Of a stretch of 18,507 nucleotides of DNA, positions 1-7,724 are shown piece after piece (position 1 is the stretch's first letter; every line of letters begins with the position of its first letter). A program made the position numbers and the translations under genes. The notes beneath the pieces were generated by a model. That model did no database searches, was not told the DNA's origin, and worked only from the letters and a program-made list of their open reading frames with translations. The DNA lies in NCBI GenBank assembly GCA_019749855.1, contig JAIEPI010000004.1, positions 1 to 18,507 of the forward strand. Reading direction: 5' to 3'. This stretch comes from Rickettsiales bacterium (GTDB lineage Bacteria > Pseudomonadota > Alphaproteobacteria > Rickettsiales > UBA998).

Positions 1-68
1 GTCATAAATCAGTCACAATGATCCCCTATAAGGGTCGCGTAGTTTCAATCTATGAATAACAGAAAATT

Positions 69-1379
69 ATGGCCCCCAAAAGCGTTGATCCAGAGCAACC
101 TACAACGCGCATCGCCGCCGGTATGGGGAGGCTGTTGGCGGGCATGGAGCAAAAAGCTGGCCCGATCTATCCTTCCAGCGCCTATCACTTCTTTTGCACA
201 GCCATGAGCGCCATTGGCCAGTGGCAAGCGGAGGCCACGGATGGGAGTCTTGAGGCATCCGAGACCCATACGCCTCTCTCGGCGAGAATTGACAATCATC
301 CTGAAGATTTTATGGGCGAATTAACACAACGCTTTTATCAAATGTTCGCAGATGTCGGTATAGTAGGCGAAATAGGTTATTCCGGCGTCAAGCGTGATGA
401 CCAAGGTAAATTTCGCACCCTGTACCTCAATCTGCCCAATGGTTACACGCTGCCACTATCGCTTGAATCCCTCAAAAACACCGAACAGATGGAGGCATCA
501 TGGCTGTGGAATTCAGCGTATGGCTTGAGAAAAATACAGCGTCCTGACAACATCTCTCATCACACCGCGGACCATTACGTGATGCATGCTGAAAAGCTGC
601 TGACACAATTGCGTGACCAGCCATGGGAGGAGGATGATTTCACAAAAACAGTCGATGTGTCGCACCTTACGCCCCTGGAGTTGGAAAAGGTCTCACAGAT
701 TTTACTTACCGCCATGCATGAAAGCGGCGTTTTTGTTAAGTTTACAACGTATGAATCGATAGATGAGAACCAACCGCCCGGTGTTGTAATGACTATGCTC
801 CCGCCTGAGGACACAGTGGAATCCACGCATGCTATTCAGCAGAAACTTGAATCCCGTTTTGAGGCCATCTGTTTTAATGTGAAGCTGCATCAGGCCACGA
901 GGCCGCACACGGACATGCAATCACTCAATATGCGTCGGGCGGATTCGCAACGACTTTTTAGCTTATCGATGGAGTCCCTGAAGCAAATGGCTGAAAGGAA
1001 ATGGACGACCAAAGGATCTTATTTGGTCGCCAGTGCCGTTCTACCGGAAATGGGAAGCCCCACGCGACAACAAGTCATGAGGGTGGTAAGTCAATGGATG
1101 AAAAACAGTCTCGTCTTTGATGATTATGACTCCAGCATTCGTATGGGTCTTTATCCTGACCCCGAAAATGAAGATGCGTTGCTCACCAGAATAGACGTTG
1201 TTTTTTCGCCAGAAAACGAGAAGGAAGCAAAAGAAATACCTGTGCTGTTTAGAAAAGCCTATCAGGATGACATTAAACAAAAACCTCGTCCTTCGCGCCG
1301 CGACAAAAAAGCCCCTCCCTCATTGTATGAACTATGCCTTGCGACTGCATCCAAGCCCATCGGCCCCACTCGTATGTAA
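69..1379 (+). CDS. Hypothetical protein, 436 aa, no recognised domain
   Basis: I do not recognise this protein. It is soluble-looking, with no signal peptide and no membrane segment, and has several charged helical stretches. The C-terminal tail (about residues 405-425) is basic and rich in Lys, Arg and Pro. No catalytic motif stands out. The ATG at 69 has no convincing Shine-Dalgarno; an earlier ATG at 52 is in another frame. A short inverted repeat (CCCT-ATA-AGGG) lies about 40 nt upstream and could be regulatory. The stop abuts the stop of the convergent exporter gene with no intergenic space and no visible terminator. The length of the open frame and its normal amino-acid composition support a real gene. 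Function is unknown and any assignment would be a guess. Confidence 0.75.
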   Translation: MAPKSVDPEQPTTRIAAGMGRLLAGMEQKAGPIYPSSAYHFFCTAMSAIGQWQAEATDGSLEASETHTPLSARIDNHPEDFMGELTQRFYQMFADVGIVGEIGYSGVKRDDQGKFRTLYLNLPNGYTLPLSLESLKNTEQMEASWLWNSAYGLRKIQRPDNISHHTADHYVMHAEKLLTQLRDQPWEEDDFTKTVDVSHLTPLELEKVSQILLTAMHESGVFVKFTTYESIDENQPPGVVMTMLPPEDTVESTHAIQQKLESRFEAICFNVKLHQATRPHTDMQSLNMRRADSQRLFSLSMESLKQMAERKWTTKGSYLVASAVLPEMGSPTRQQVMRVVSQWMKNSLVFDDYDSSIRMGLYPDPENEDALLTRIDVVFSPENEKEAKEIPVLFRKAYQDDIKQKPRPSRRDKKAPPSLYELCLATASKPIGPTRM

Positions 1380-2252
1380 TCAGCTTTTCGTCAGCATGGC
1401 CATGCGCGGTTGGCGAATGATGATAAGCCCCACTCCTGCCAATGTCAGTGCGCCACCCGCCAGAAATTGCAGCGTCAGCGGCTCAGCAAAAAACCACTGC
1501 GCCACCGCTAAGCCAAACACCGGCACTAGCATCTGGTACGGCGCGATGTGACTCACAGGGAAACGCCCCAGCAACCGGTACCACATGCCATACGCCACGA
1601 TAGTGGAAAACACCGCCGTATAGGCGAGCGACAGCCACACATGCCAGTCCGCTTGCATCACCAGCGTCCATTGGTGCTCATCAAACATCCACGACAGCAG
1701 CGCATATTGCGGAATGCACAGCAGTGAAATCCACGCCAGAAGCTGCATGATGTCCACCTCGCCCATGCGCTTCATCACTGCATTGGCCGTGGCCCATGCA
1801 AAAGCCGCCGCACAGGACACCCCAAACTGCCAGAACGTATCACCAATGCGCGGTGTACCCGCAATCACCACAATCCCGATAAACGCCACCAGCATGCCCA
1901 GTGAACGCCAGCGACCAATGCGCTCCGCAAATAAAATACTACCCAGCAGACAGGAAAACGGCACGCCGAGTTGCGTCGCAATAATGCCGCTAGACACATC
2001 CAGCCCCGCCCAGATCGCGCCAAACATCAGGGAAAAATGCAGCGTCCCCAGCACAAAGGACAAGAGCAGCACCTGCGGCAGGTTTTTTGGGCGCTGGCGC
2101 AACAGGGGCGCCAGAATGAGCGCGACCAGCACAAAGCGAATGCCCAGCAACAAAAATGGCGGCCAACTGCCAAGCGCAATCTTCGCGGCGACAAAATTAC
2201 CGCCCCACAATGCGGCGACGCCGCATGCCATCAATTTGTGTTTTAGTTGCAT
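1380..2252 (-). CDS. DMT-superfamily exporter, EamA type (possibly O-acetylserine/cysteine export)
   Basis: Inner-membrane transporter of 290 aa with about ten hydrophobic segments arranged as two EamA repeats. The N-terminal ALWGGNFVAAK stretch, an internal FAER, the AYGMWYRLLGR segment and the following LVPVFGLA resemble E. coli EamA, which exports O-acetylserine and cysteine; that substrate is inferred from memory of the family. A longer GTG start at 2279 is possible. I prefer the ATG at 2252 because a purine-rich GAGGGGCGGA lies just upstream and the family normally begins a few residues before the first membrane segment. It is convergent with the unknown gene on its left. The upstream region carries an intrinsic terminator and a short ORF, so its expression may be attenuated or translationally coupled. 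Confidence 0.9.
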   Translation of the reverse strand: MQLKHKLMACGVAALWGGNFVAAKIALGSWPPFLLLGIRFVLVALILAPLLRQRPKNLPQVLLLSFVLGTLHFSLMFGAIWAGLDVSSGIIATQLGVPFSCLLGSILFAERIGRWRSLGMLVAFIGIVVIAGTPRIGDTFWQFGVSCAAAFAWATANAVMKRMGEVDIMQLLAWISLLCIPQYALLSWMFDEHQWTLVMQADWHVWLSLAYTAVFSTIVAYGMWYRLLGRFPVSHIAPYQMLVPVFGLAVAQWFFAEPLTLQFLAGGALTLAGVGLIIIRQPRMAMLTKS

Positions 2253-2281
2253 TAAATTCCGCCCCTCTAGGTGACACACTG

Positions 2282-2314
2282 CTAGCAGATTTTTTGCAGT
2301 AGCGAAAACGTCAT
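2282..2314 (-). CDS. Candidate 10-codon leader ORF upstream of the exporter gene
   Basis: On the minus strand AAAGGAG lies four bases before an ATG that opens a ten-codon frame, MTFSLLQKIC, closed by TAG. This is the strongest Shine-Dalgarno in the region. The TAG is followed two bases later by the alternative GTG start (2279) of the exporter, an arrangement that would allow translational coupling. The last sense codon is Cys, which is suggestive beside an EamA-like exporter, but one Cys codon proves nothing. It is outside the exporter reading frame, so it is not an N-terminal extension. The call rests on the ribosome-binding site alone. Confidence 0.35.
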   Translation of the reverse strand: MTFSLLQKIC

Positions 2315-2374
2315 TTCACTCCTTTATCCAACGTCACGATGTTTACTTTAAAAACTGGGCATAGAAAGGTTGAG

Positions 2375-2405
2375 AAAAAAAGACCCAGATAAAACTATCT
2401 GGGTC
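2375..2405 (-). terminator. Rho-independent terminator, minus strand
   Basis: GACCCAGAT and ATCTGGGTC form a perfect 9-bp stem around a 6-nt loop, followed on the minus strand by seven T residues. It sits 229 nt past the end of the chemotaxis receptor gene and about 120 nt before the exporter start. It could end the receptor transcript, end a separate small RNA, or act as an attenuator for the exporter. Confidence 0.8.
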
Positions 2406-2545
2406 GAGTTGCTCGGCAAGCAACTGAGTGGGTGATGCGGCCATGGCCACGCGATCTGCCCGTATTTCTCTGGGTTCGCTGCCTGTGGTGCTGAATGCAT
2501 AATAATTTGCATTTGCCTTATGCTGCGCTTACCGCTGTGCCTATA
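2375..2545 (-). ncRNA. Candidate small RNA or attenuated 5' leader
   Basis: This stretch of the 381-bp gap between the receptor and the exporter start can fold on the minus strand. In order there is a GCATAA/TTATGC hairpin (2497-2523), a palindromic GGCCATGGCC, a perfect 7-bp AGTTGCT/AGCAACT hairpin (2407-2425), and the terminator stem with its T-run. Upstream is a TTGTCA -35-like box with imperfect -10 candidates (TATAAG at 15 nt, AAGAAT at 18 nt). I compared it by eye with 6S RNA, SRP RNA, tmRNA and common riboswitch motifs and matched none. The terminator is solid; independent transcription is inference. Confidence 0.3.
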
Positions 2546-2568
2546 TTCTTATAATAACAGCTATGCTT

Positions 2569-2590
2569 TGACAACTACATTTTGTAGTCA
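2569..2590. promoter_or_regulatory. Interrupted inverted repeat overlapping a possible minus-strand -35 box
   Basis: ACTACA and TGTAGT form a 6-bp dyad around TTT, extended by TGAC on the left and CA on the right with a small interruption. On the minus strand it overlaps the TTGTCA box of the candidate transcript, the usual position for a repressor operator. No regulator can be named. Confidence 0.35.
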
Positions 2591-2633
2591 CCAACCAAAA
2601 TTTTTGCTTTAAACGCCTATTACTAGAAACCGC

Positions 2634-4307
2634 CTAGGATTCACGACGCACCGTAATGAGGAACTGGCTCACCTCATCACTCAGTTTCTCGGCCTGCTGT
2701 GTTAGCTCTTTTACCGAGGAAAACACCGTTTCCGTTGAGGTCGCAATGCTATCCGTACTTTCCTGAAGCACTGCCAATGTATCAAAAATTTCTCCCGTCG
2801 AAACAGCAGCGCCGGACATATTGCTTGAGATGTCTTTAGTGACCGCCCCCTGCTCTTCCACAGCCGTTGCCACCACCGTGGAGTATTCATCGATGCCACG
2901 GATGGACTCTTTAATCGTCACTAATTGGGTGGCCACTCCCTTAGCAACCTTCTCCAGATTGCGGATATGATCGGTAATTTCTGTCGTCGCCTTTGCAGTC
3001 TGGGTGGCCAGATTTTTGACTTCGGAGGCCACCACCGCAAAACCTTTTCCAGCATCGCCCGCTCTGGCGGATTCAATCGTTGCGTTCAGCGCCAGCAGAT
3101 TGATTTGTCCGGCAATATCCTCGATGAGATCAATAATCGCACTGATTTTACTCACGGCGTCTATCAGGTTAAGGGATGATGCATTGACATCATCCGTTAG
3201 CCCAAGCGCGGTACGAACGGCCGTTGAAGAATTCTGCGCCTGATACGAAATTTCCTGAATTGAGAGCGATAATTCTTCGGAGGCGGCGGCCACGCTTTGC
3301 ACATTTCCCGAGGTTTGCTTCGCAGCAGAAGCCATGGTGGAGGTGCGTTGCGTCGTGACACGCGCCATATCCACCATCATTTCCCCAGAGACTTTGAGAC
3401 TACTCGTTGTATCTGCGAGTTCATCCACCACCGCCTTAATGCGATGCTCAAAATTCGCCGCCATGTCCATCAGCTCTTCTCGATGCTGAAGACGCAGCCG
3501 CTCTGTGGCCTGTTGTTGCGACTGCTCGCGATCACGGCCCTCTTTGACATTCACGCGATATTCCTGAACAGTGCGGGCTATTTCGCCAATTTCATCGCGC
3601 CGATCAGCGCCCTGAATGTGAGCGTCCGTCTCCTCAGAATTAAGCGACTGCATCGCATGTGTCAGCGCTTGAAGTGGCCTGAACAACATTCGCAGCATGC
3701 TGAAAACAAAAAAGATAGAGATCAGAATCGCCGCAGCAGATAAAATATTGGCGAAATAATTGGATTTCTTACTATTGCTGGATGCTTGTTTTCCCTCGGC
3801 ATGAGACCAATCGGTAATGTCATTGGTAATGGACTCATTTTCCACCTCCATCTTCTCAAATTTTGATTCAAAAAGCCGAAGCGATGAATGATAATCCTCC
3901 CCTTGTTTCAAGGCCTGCATCACACCTGAGGAAGCGGCAAAATACGCTTCAAGTGCCGATTGCGCGCGCGAAAAATCATTGTTGATCGTCTCAGGAAGGC
4001 TCTCTGCCTGATTCTTACTTAAGTTCGATTGAAAATTCTCATGGTGATCCTGCAAATCACTCTGCGCCTTGAGGATGTTATCGCTCTCACCGTTTTGCTT
4101 GGCCAGAATCGCCGCCAGCACATCACCGCGCATGGCGTCATGCATCATATCGGCTTCCATATGACGCTGAATGATGACAGACATTTGATTTTGAAACACC
4201 CCCCTCGATTCATTGTTTCGGAAGGCCCAGCCTGAAACAATCACCTGCCCCATAATCACCGAGACAAGCACACCACTGGAGAGAAGAAATTTTGTCTGCA
4301 ACTTCAT
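2634..4307 (-). CDS. Methyl-accepting chemotaxis protein
   Basis: Membrane chemoreceptor of 557 aa. A first membrane segment at about residues 8-28 is followed by a helical periplasmic sensor region (about 30-183) of four-helix-bundle character, a second membrane segment (about 185-208), a HAMP linker (about 209-262) and a long cytoplasmic coiled coil. The highly conserved hairpin tip that contacts CheA and CheW is visible around residues 396-432 (IAGQINLLALNATIESARAG). There is no C-terminal NWETF-like pentapeptide for tethering CheR or CheB. The start has a good site, AAGGAAG six bases before ATG. No che genes are nearby, so it is an orphan receptor whose ligand is unknown. Its start codon overlaps the aberrant tail of the upstream outer-membrane gene. 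Confidence 0.95.
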   Translation of the reverse strand: MKLQTKFLLSSGVLVSVIMGQVIVSGWAFRNNESRGVFQNQMSVIIQRHMEADMMHDAMRGDVLAAILAKQNGESDNILKAQSDLQDHHENFQSNLSKNQAESLPETINNDFSRAQSALEAYFAASSGVMQALKQGEDYHSSLRLFESKFEKMEVENESITNDITDWSHAEGKQASSNSKKSNYFANILSAAAILISIFFVFSMLRMLFRPLQALTHAMQSLNSEETDAHIQGADRRDEIGEIARTVQEYRVNVKEGRDREQSQQQATERLRLQHREELMDMAANFEHRIKAVVDELADTTSSLKVSGEMMVDMARVTTQRTSTMASAAKQTSGNVQSVAAASEELSLSIQEISYQAQNSSTAVRTALGLTDDVNASSLNLIDAVSKISAIIDLIEDIAGQINLLALNATIESARAGDAGKGFAVVASEVKNLATQTAKATTEITDHIRNLEKVAKGVATQLVTIKESIRGIDEYSTVVATAVEEQGAVTKDISSNMSGAAVSTGEIFDTLAVLQESTDSIATSTETVFSSVKELTQQAEKLSDEVSQFLITVRRES

Positions 4308-5212
4308 ATTGGCTTCCTTTGTGGCCGTAAATTTTTGCGTGCTGCGCGAATGTTAATAACGGTACGAAACGCCCACAAACGGGTTGTAATCGTCTGCTGC
4401 CTCGGTAAGACCGATATTGATGCCCATATCCAGTTGAAGGTTTCTGTGGCGGCATATGTGATTCCCGTATCAAAAGTCACCAGCCAACGATTGATGTCAG
4501 TGTTGCGCTCGGTGGCAATCTCGTAATAGCTGGCAAGCCTTTCGGTCAGATCGACACCAATAGTTGCGGTGTTAACAAAACTTGGGGAATAGCCTTCATT
4601 GCTTTCATTACGGATAATATCCACCTCGGTCATCAATCCGAGGCCGTAATTGTCACCCAAACCGATGGCGTAAGGAAGGATGATACCACCCTCTACATCA
4701 TCATTGCCCAAATCATTCGAGTTGGTCGGTAATTTAATGAACGGCATAATGGCTAGTGCCGTATTACCTTCATCATTCCCCCATAGATTATACTTTAAAC
4801 GAACGGTGGTGTCGCCAAATCCATCGGTGCTTTCCCGCGTACCGGCCAATCGGTCAATAACGCGCTCACGCTGGTAATTATCCAGCACCACCTGAAGATC
4901 AATATCATTGGTCAAACCCGCCTTCAAATTGAGGACGCCAACACCCCAGGCACGCGTCACAGTGTCCTCCCCCCCGTTATTATTATGGTCGCGTGAAAAG
5001 GTAAGAACATCGGCCTCAACCTGAAAATGCCCAGCGTCCACACTGTATGGACTCTCCGTTCTGTCGGGACGGTCGGTGGACAGCTCTCTCATTTCTTCGC
5101 GCGGCGTTGGAGAAAAAAGGGAATACGCATCTTTGGAAGACTGCGCTGACGCGGCACTCAGAGACACTGGGAGCAGAAAAGATGATAAGATCAGGCGATA
5201 TAAAGGGGACAT
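4304..5212 (-). CDS. Outer-membrane transporter-like beta-barrel protein (phenol MetA-pathway family), apparent C-terminal frameshift
   Basis: Family of porin-like proteins annotated as transporter or MetA-pathway of phenol degradation (PF13557); substrate unknown. A signal peptide ends at about ASA-Q. The family signatures DRPDRTESPYSVDAGHFQ, NLKAGLTNDIDLQVVLD, GFGDTTVRLKYNLWGND and MPFIKLPTN follow in order. I start it at the ATG at 5212, which has GGAG nine bases upstream, rather than the GTG at 5227. After TYAATETF the frame changes to an arginine-rich tail that does not look like barrel. In the minus-strand frame read after one missing base near 4431-4438, the sequence continues LDMGINIGLTEAADDYNPF and closes GVSYRY at 4353, the expected last strands ending in an aromatic residue. 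The gene is therefore either a recent pseudogene or carries a sequencing error. Confidence 0.85.
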   Translation of the reverse strand: MSPLYRLILSSFLLPVSLSAASAQSSKDAYSLFSPTPREEMRELSTDRPDRTESPYSVDAGHFQVEADVLTFSRDHNNNGGEDTVTRAWGVGVLNLKAGLTNDIDLQVVLDNYQRERVIDRLAGTRESTDGFGDTTVRLKYNLWGNDEGNTALAIMPFIKLPTNSNDLGNDDVEGGIILPYAIGLGDNYGLGLMTEVDIIRNESNEGYSPSFVNTATIGVDLTERLASYYEIATERNTDINRWLVTFDTGITYAATETFNWIWASISVLPRQQTITTRLWAFRTVINIRAARKNLRPQRKPI

Positions 5213-5307
5213 AAAATGCAACTCCACTCAAAAAATTGCCTGAGATAAGAAAACAGGACGCGCTTTGCCCAGCAAGCAGATGATAAGATTTTCTACCTAT
5301 GATTGTT

Positions 5308-5336
5308 ATTTATTTCACCATAAGTGACAAATAAAT
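5308..5336. repeat. AT-rich inverted repeat
   Basis: ATTTATTT and AAATAAAT form 8-bp arms, with an inner CAC/GTG pair around CATAA and a two-base bulge. It lies between the ATPase-inhibitor gene and the outer-membrane gene, both on the minus strand. There is no T-run of terminator quality, so it may be an operator or a weak transcript end. Nothing else recognisable lies in 5228-5369. Confidence 0.4.
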
Positions 5337-5369
5337 GACGTACAAATACGTTAGCTGTGAGTGCTTTTC

Positions 5370-5693
5370 TCAGACTTCTTTGAAAAGCTGCTCTTTTGCA
5401 TCGATGAGCAAGTTCTGCATGTGCGTACGAATCGTGTCCTCATCAATGCTTATGCCGCCATTAATGAAAGCGTCATGGATTTTGGCAAGCACATCGTCAT
5501 CACCCGCCTGTTGGAAATCCGAGAGAACCACCTCATCCGAGAATAACTGTGCGTCAGCATCATTCATGCCCAACTTCTGCGCCGCCCACACACCAAGCAG
5601 TTTATTGCGGCGTGCCGTCACCTTAAACTGCAACTCAAGATCATGAGCGTGCTTGTCTTCGAAGGCTTTTTCTCGTTTATCGAAGGTGGTCAT
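5370..5693 (-). CDS. ATPase inhibitor subunit zeta (DUF1476)
   Basis: Cytoplasmic 107-aa protein of the DUF1476 family, known in Paracoccus as the zeta subunit that blocks ATP hydrolysis by the F1 part of ATP synthase in alphaproteobacteria. The family hallmarks are an N-terminal MTTFDKREKAFEDKHAHDLE segment, which in the family carries the inhibitory region, then an all-helical body with KVTARRNKLLGVWAAQKLG. Length is typical. AAGGAG lies six bases before the ATG. It is divergent from purC, a neighbourhood common in alphaproteobacteria. No ATP synthase genes are in the window, as usual for this subunit. Identification by motif and context is firm; inhibitory activity in this organism is inferred. 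Confidence 0.92.
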   Translation of the reverse strand: MTTFDKREKAFEDKHAHDLELQFKVTARRNKLLGVWAAQKLGMNDADAQLFSDEVVLSDFQQAGDDDVLAKIHDAFINGGISIDEDTIRTHMQNLLIDAKEQLFKEV

Positions 5694-5714
5694 TTTACGC
5701 TCCTTAATGTTAGA

Positions 5715-5743
5715 TTTATGGCGATTCTGATAGCGTTTCTCAA
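5715..5743 (-). promoter_or_regulatory. Candidate sigma70 promoter for the ATPase zeta gene
   Basis: On the minus strand TTGAGA (5738-5743) is separated by 17 nt from CATAAA (5715-5720), about 20 nt ahead of the start codon. The -35 matches consensus in 5 of 6 positions and the -10 in 4 of 6. Confidence 0.4.
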
Positions 5744-5917
5744 GGCCACAAACAAGCTTTAATCACGAATAATGCCCTCGCCATGCCATCGAAAAGAAAA
5801 GTAGCCCACCCCCCTGTTAACGGCTCATTATTTTTCTTATGTCCTACTGGAAAAGCACCGTTGCCCGTCTGAGAATCTATGATATACAGCATGCACACAT
5901 TTAGACCCCGGCAGAGA

Positions 5918-6688
5918 ATGAGCACACGTACCCCCATTTATGAAGGCAAGGCCAAGCAACTGTTTGAAGGCCCGGAACCTGGCACCCTGATTGCACGTTT
6001 CAAAGACGATGCCACCGCGTTCAACAATCAGAAAAAAGGCACCATACGCGGCAAAGGTGTCATCAATAATCGCATTTCTGAATATCTGATGACGCGTTTG
6101 GCTGAAGTAGGCATCCCCAACCATTTTATCCGCACGCTGAACATGCGTGAACAGCTGGTAAAAGCAGTGGAAATCGTTCCGCTGGAAGTGATTGTTCGCA
6201 ATGTCTCCGCTGGAAGCTTTGCTCAGCGCTTTGGTTTAGAAGAAGGCCACCCTATTGGCATGCCGATTGTTGAGTATTGTCTGAAAAACGACAAATTGGG
6301 CGATCCCTTCGTGGCTGAGGAGCATATTTTCGCCTTTGATATTGCCGATCCACATGAGCTGGACGAAATTCGTCATCTTGCTTTACGCATCAATGATTAT
6401 CTGTGCGGTCTGTTCATGGGCATTGGTATTCGTCTGGTGGATTTTAAAATTGAGTTTGGCCGTCATTACGACGAAGAAGGCCGTGCGCGTATTATTCTGG
6501 CGGACGAGATCAGCCCTGATTCATGCCGCCTATGGGATATTAAAACCGACAAAAAACTAGACAAAGACCGCTTCCGCCGTGATTTAGGGGGCGTCGAAGA
6601 AGCTTATCAGGAAGTGGCTGAACGGCTGGGCGTACTTCCGAAAGCTGAAATAACCGACATGGTGAGCGACAAAGGCAGCGACGCATGA
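5918..6688 (+). CDS. purC: Phosphoribosylaminoimidazole-succinocarboxamide synthase (SAICAR synthetase)
   Basis: Cytosolic ATP-dependent enzyme of purine biosynthesis that joins aspartate to CAIR to give SAICAR. It is 256 aa from the chosen ATG. The nucleotide-binding IYEGKAKQLFEG is at residues 7-18, VRNVSAGSF at 94-101, LVDFKIEFGR at 173-182 and the signature LADEISPDSCRLWD at 194-207. A longer frame opens at ATG 5879 and another ATG is at 5891. I chose 5918 because family members begin a few residues before IYEGKAK; the GGCAGAGA before it is only a weak ribosome site. The stop overlaps the purS start by ATGA, implying translational coupling. The 224-nt gap upstream shows no motif I can name. 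Confidence 0.96.
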   Translation: MSTRTPIYEGKAKQLFEGPEPGTLIARFKDDATAFNNQKKGTIRGKGVINNRISEYLMTRLAEVGIPNHFIRTLNMREQLVKAVEIVPLEVIVRNVSAGSFAQRFGLEEGHPIGMPIVEYCLKNDKLGDPFVAEEHIFAFDIADPHELDEIRHLALRINDYLCGLFMGIGIRLVDFKIEFGRHYDEEGRARIILADEISPDSCRLWDIKTDKKLDKDRFRRDLGGVEEAYQEVAERLGVLPKAEITDMVSDKGSDA

Positions 6689-6927
6689 AAGCACGTATCC
6701 ACATTACCCTGAAAAACGGTGTTCTTGATCCGCAAGGCAAGGCCACGCAAAACGCCCTTCATCATCTCGGTTTTGATGAGGTGAGCGCCGTGCGGCTTGG
6801 CAAATACATCGAAGTCGATTTGAATGAGAGCGACCGTGCGGCGGCTGAAGTGAAACTGAAAGCCATGTGCGAAAAGCTGCTGGCCAATACGGTGGTTGAG
6901 AATTATCGCCTTGAGGTGGAAGCCTGA
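6685..6927 (+). CDS. purS: Phosphoribosylformylglycinamidine synthase subunit PurS
   Basis: Small 80-aa dimeric subunit that bridges PurQ and PurL in the three-part FGAM synthase. It is thought to help channel ammonia from the glutaminase to the synthetase. The family pattern is clear: KARIHITLKNGVLDPQGKA at the start, then ALHHLGFDEVSAVRLGKYIEVDL, and a C-terminal ANTVVENYRLEV. Length is typical. Its ATG lies within the purC stop overlap (ATGA), and its own stop is two bases before the purQ start, so purC, purS and purQ are almost certainly one mRNA. Confidence 0.95.
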   Translation: MKARIHITLKNGVLDPQGKATQNALHHLGFDEVSAVRLGKYIEVDLNESDRAAAEVKLKAMCEKLLANTVVENYRLEVEA

Positions 6928-6929
6928 GC

Positions 6930-7637
6930 ATGAAAACGGGCGTCATTGTTTTTCCTGGCTCCAACTGTGACCGCGATGCTCGCTCAGCCCTCAGCGCATT
7001 CTATGCTGGCGCATGGGGCCAAAGCAACGACGGCTCTGTCATCCCCCTGTGGCATGGTGAAGCCACGCTGCCCAAGCTTGATCTGATTATTGTACCTGGC
7101 GGTTTTTCCTATGGTGATTATCTCCGCAGCGGCGCCATGGCCGCGCATTCGCCCATTATGCAAGCGGTGAAAGCCCACGCAGCCGAAGGGCGTTATGTGC
7201 TGGGTATTTGTAATGGCTTTCAAATACTAACGGAATCAGGGCTGTTACCCGGCATTTTAATGCGCAATGAGAAACTGGCGTTCATTTGCAAAACGCTGCA
7301 TCTGCGTGTGGAGAATGCTTCCAGCCGCTTCACGCGCGCCTACCAGCAGCATCAGGTGCTTTCCGTGCCGGTGGCACACCATGACGGCAATTATTTTGCC
7401 GATAATGAGACACTGAAGTCATTGGAAGAAAACGACCAAATTCTCTTTCGCTACAGCGATGCACAGGGCCAGCTGACCCCAGCTGCCAACCCCAATGGCT
7501 CCGCCAGTCATATTGCTGGCATCATGAATCGTCAGGGCAATGTCGCGGGGATGATGCCGCACCCTGAGCGTGTCTGCGATAGGCTCACCGGTGGCATTGA
7601 TGGGCGCGCACTGTTTCAGGGCCTGCTCGCCGCATAG
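6930..7637 (+). CDS. purQ: Phosphoribosylformylglycinamidine synthase subunit PurQ (glutaminase)
   Basis: Class I glutamine amidotransferase, 235 aa, that releases ammonia from glutamine for PurL. The nucleophile is Cys94 in LGICNGFQIL and the other triad members are His211 and Glu213 in MPHPERV. VPGGFSYGDYLRSGAMAA near residues 55-72 is the usual oxyanion-side segment. The start follows the purS stop by two bases. An AT-rich hairpin with a T-run (7677-7699) follows the gene, and purL is separated by about 500 bp holding a small unrelated gene, so purL is probably transcribed at least partly on its own. Confidence 0.96.
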   Translation: MKTGVIVFPGSNCDRDARSALSAFYAGAWGQSNDGSVIPLWHGEATLPKLDLIIVPGGFSYGDYLRSGAMAAHSPIMQAVKAHAAEGRYVLGICNGFQILTESGLLPGILMRNEKLAFICKTLHLRVENASSRFTRAYQQHQVLSVPVAHHDGNYFADNETLKSLEENDQILFRYSDAQGQLTPAANPNGSASHIAGIMNRQGNVAGMMPHPERVCDRLTGGIDGRALFQGLLAA

Positions 7638-7676
7638 TTTTAGTGTTTAATTTCGGTAAAAATATCTCATATTACC

Positions 7677-7699
7677 AATCGTTTTGTTAACGATTTTTT
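7677..7699 (+). terminator. Probable intrinsic terminator after purQ
   Basis: AATCGTT and AACGATT form a 7-bp stem with a 5-nt loop followed by a run of six T residues overlapping the stem base. The stem is AT-rich, so termination may be partial. Confidence 0.55.
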
Positions 7700-7724
7700 A
7701 AAGAGGCTGTCACCATACTGTCAT

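Noticed and set aside
1714..2274. 186-aa open frame antisense to the exporter gene
   Set aside because: The opposite strand encodes clear membrane segments of an EamA protein; the antisense frame has the composition of a shadow.
2348..2500. 50-codon minus-strand frame containing a WPWPHHP stretch, considered as a Trp or His leader peptide
   Set aside because: It has no Shine-Dalgarno, it reads through the terminator hairpin, and it is not near any trp or his gene.
2375..2550. 6S RNA, SRP RNA, tmRNA or a known riboswitch (SAM, TPP, cobalamin, glycine, guanidine) in the exporter upstream region
   Set aside because: By eye there is no long 6S-type closing stem, no SRP tetraloop motif, no tRNA-like end and no conserved riboswitch core. 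A covariance search would decide.
4210..4473. 87-aa minus-strand frame overlapping the end of the outer-membrane gene and the start of the receptor gene
   Set aside because: It belongs to neither the barrel continuation nor the receptor frame and has no family features.
5740..5937. 65-aa minus-strand frame over the purC upstream region
   Set aside because: It begins inside purC and spans the promoter region of the divergent genes without a ribosome site. I could not link it to any family.
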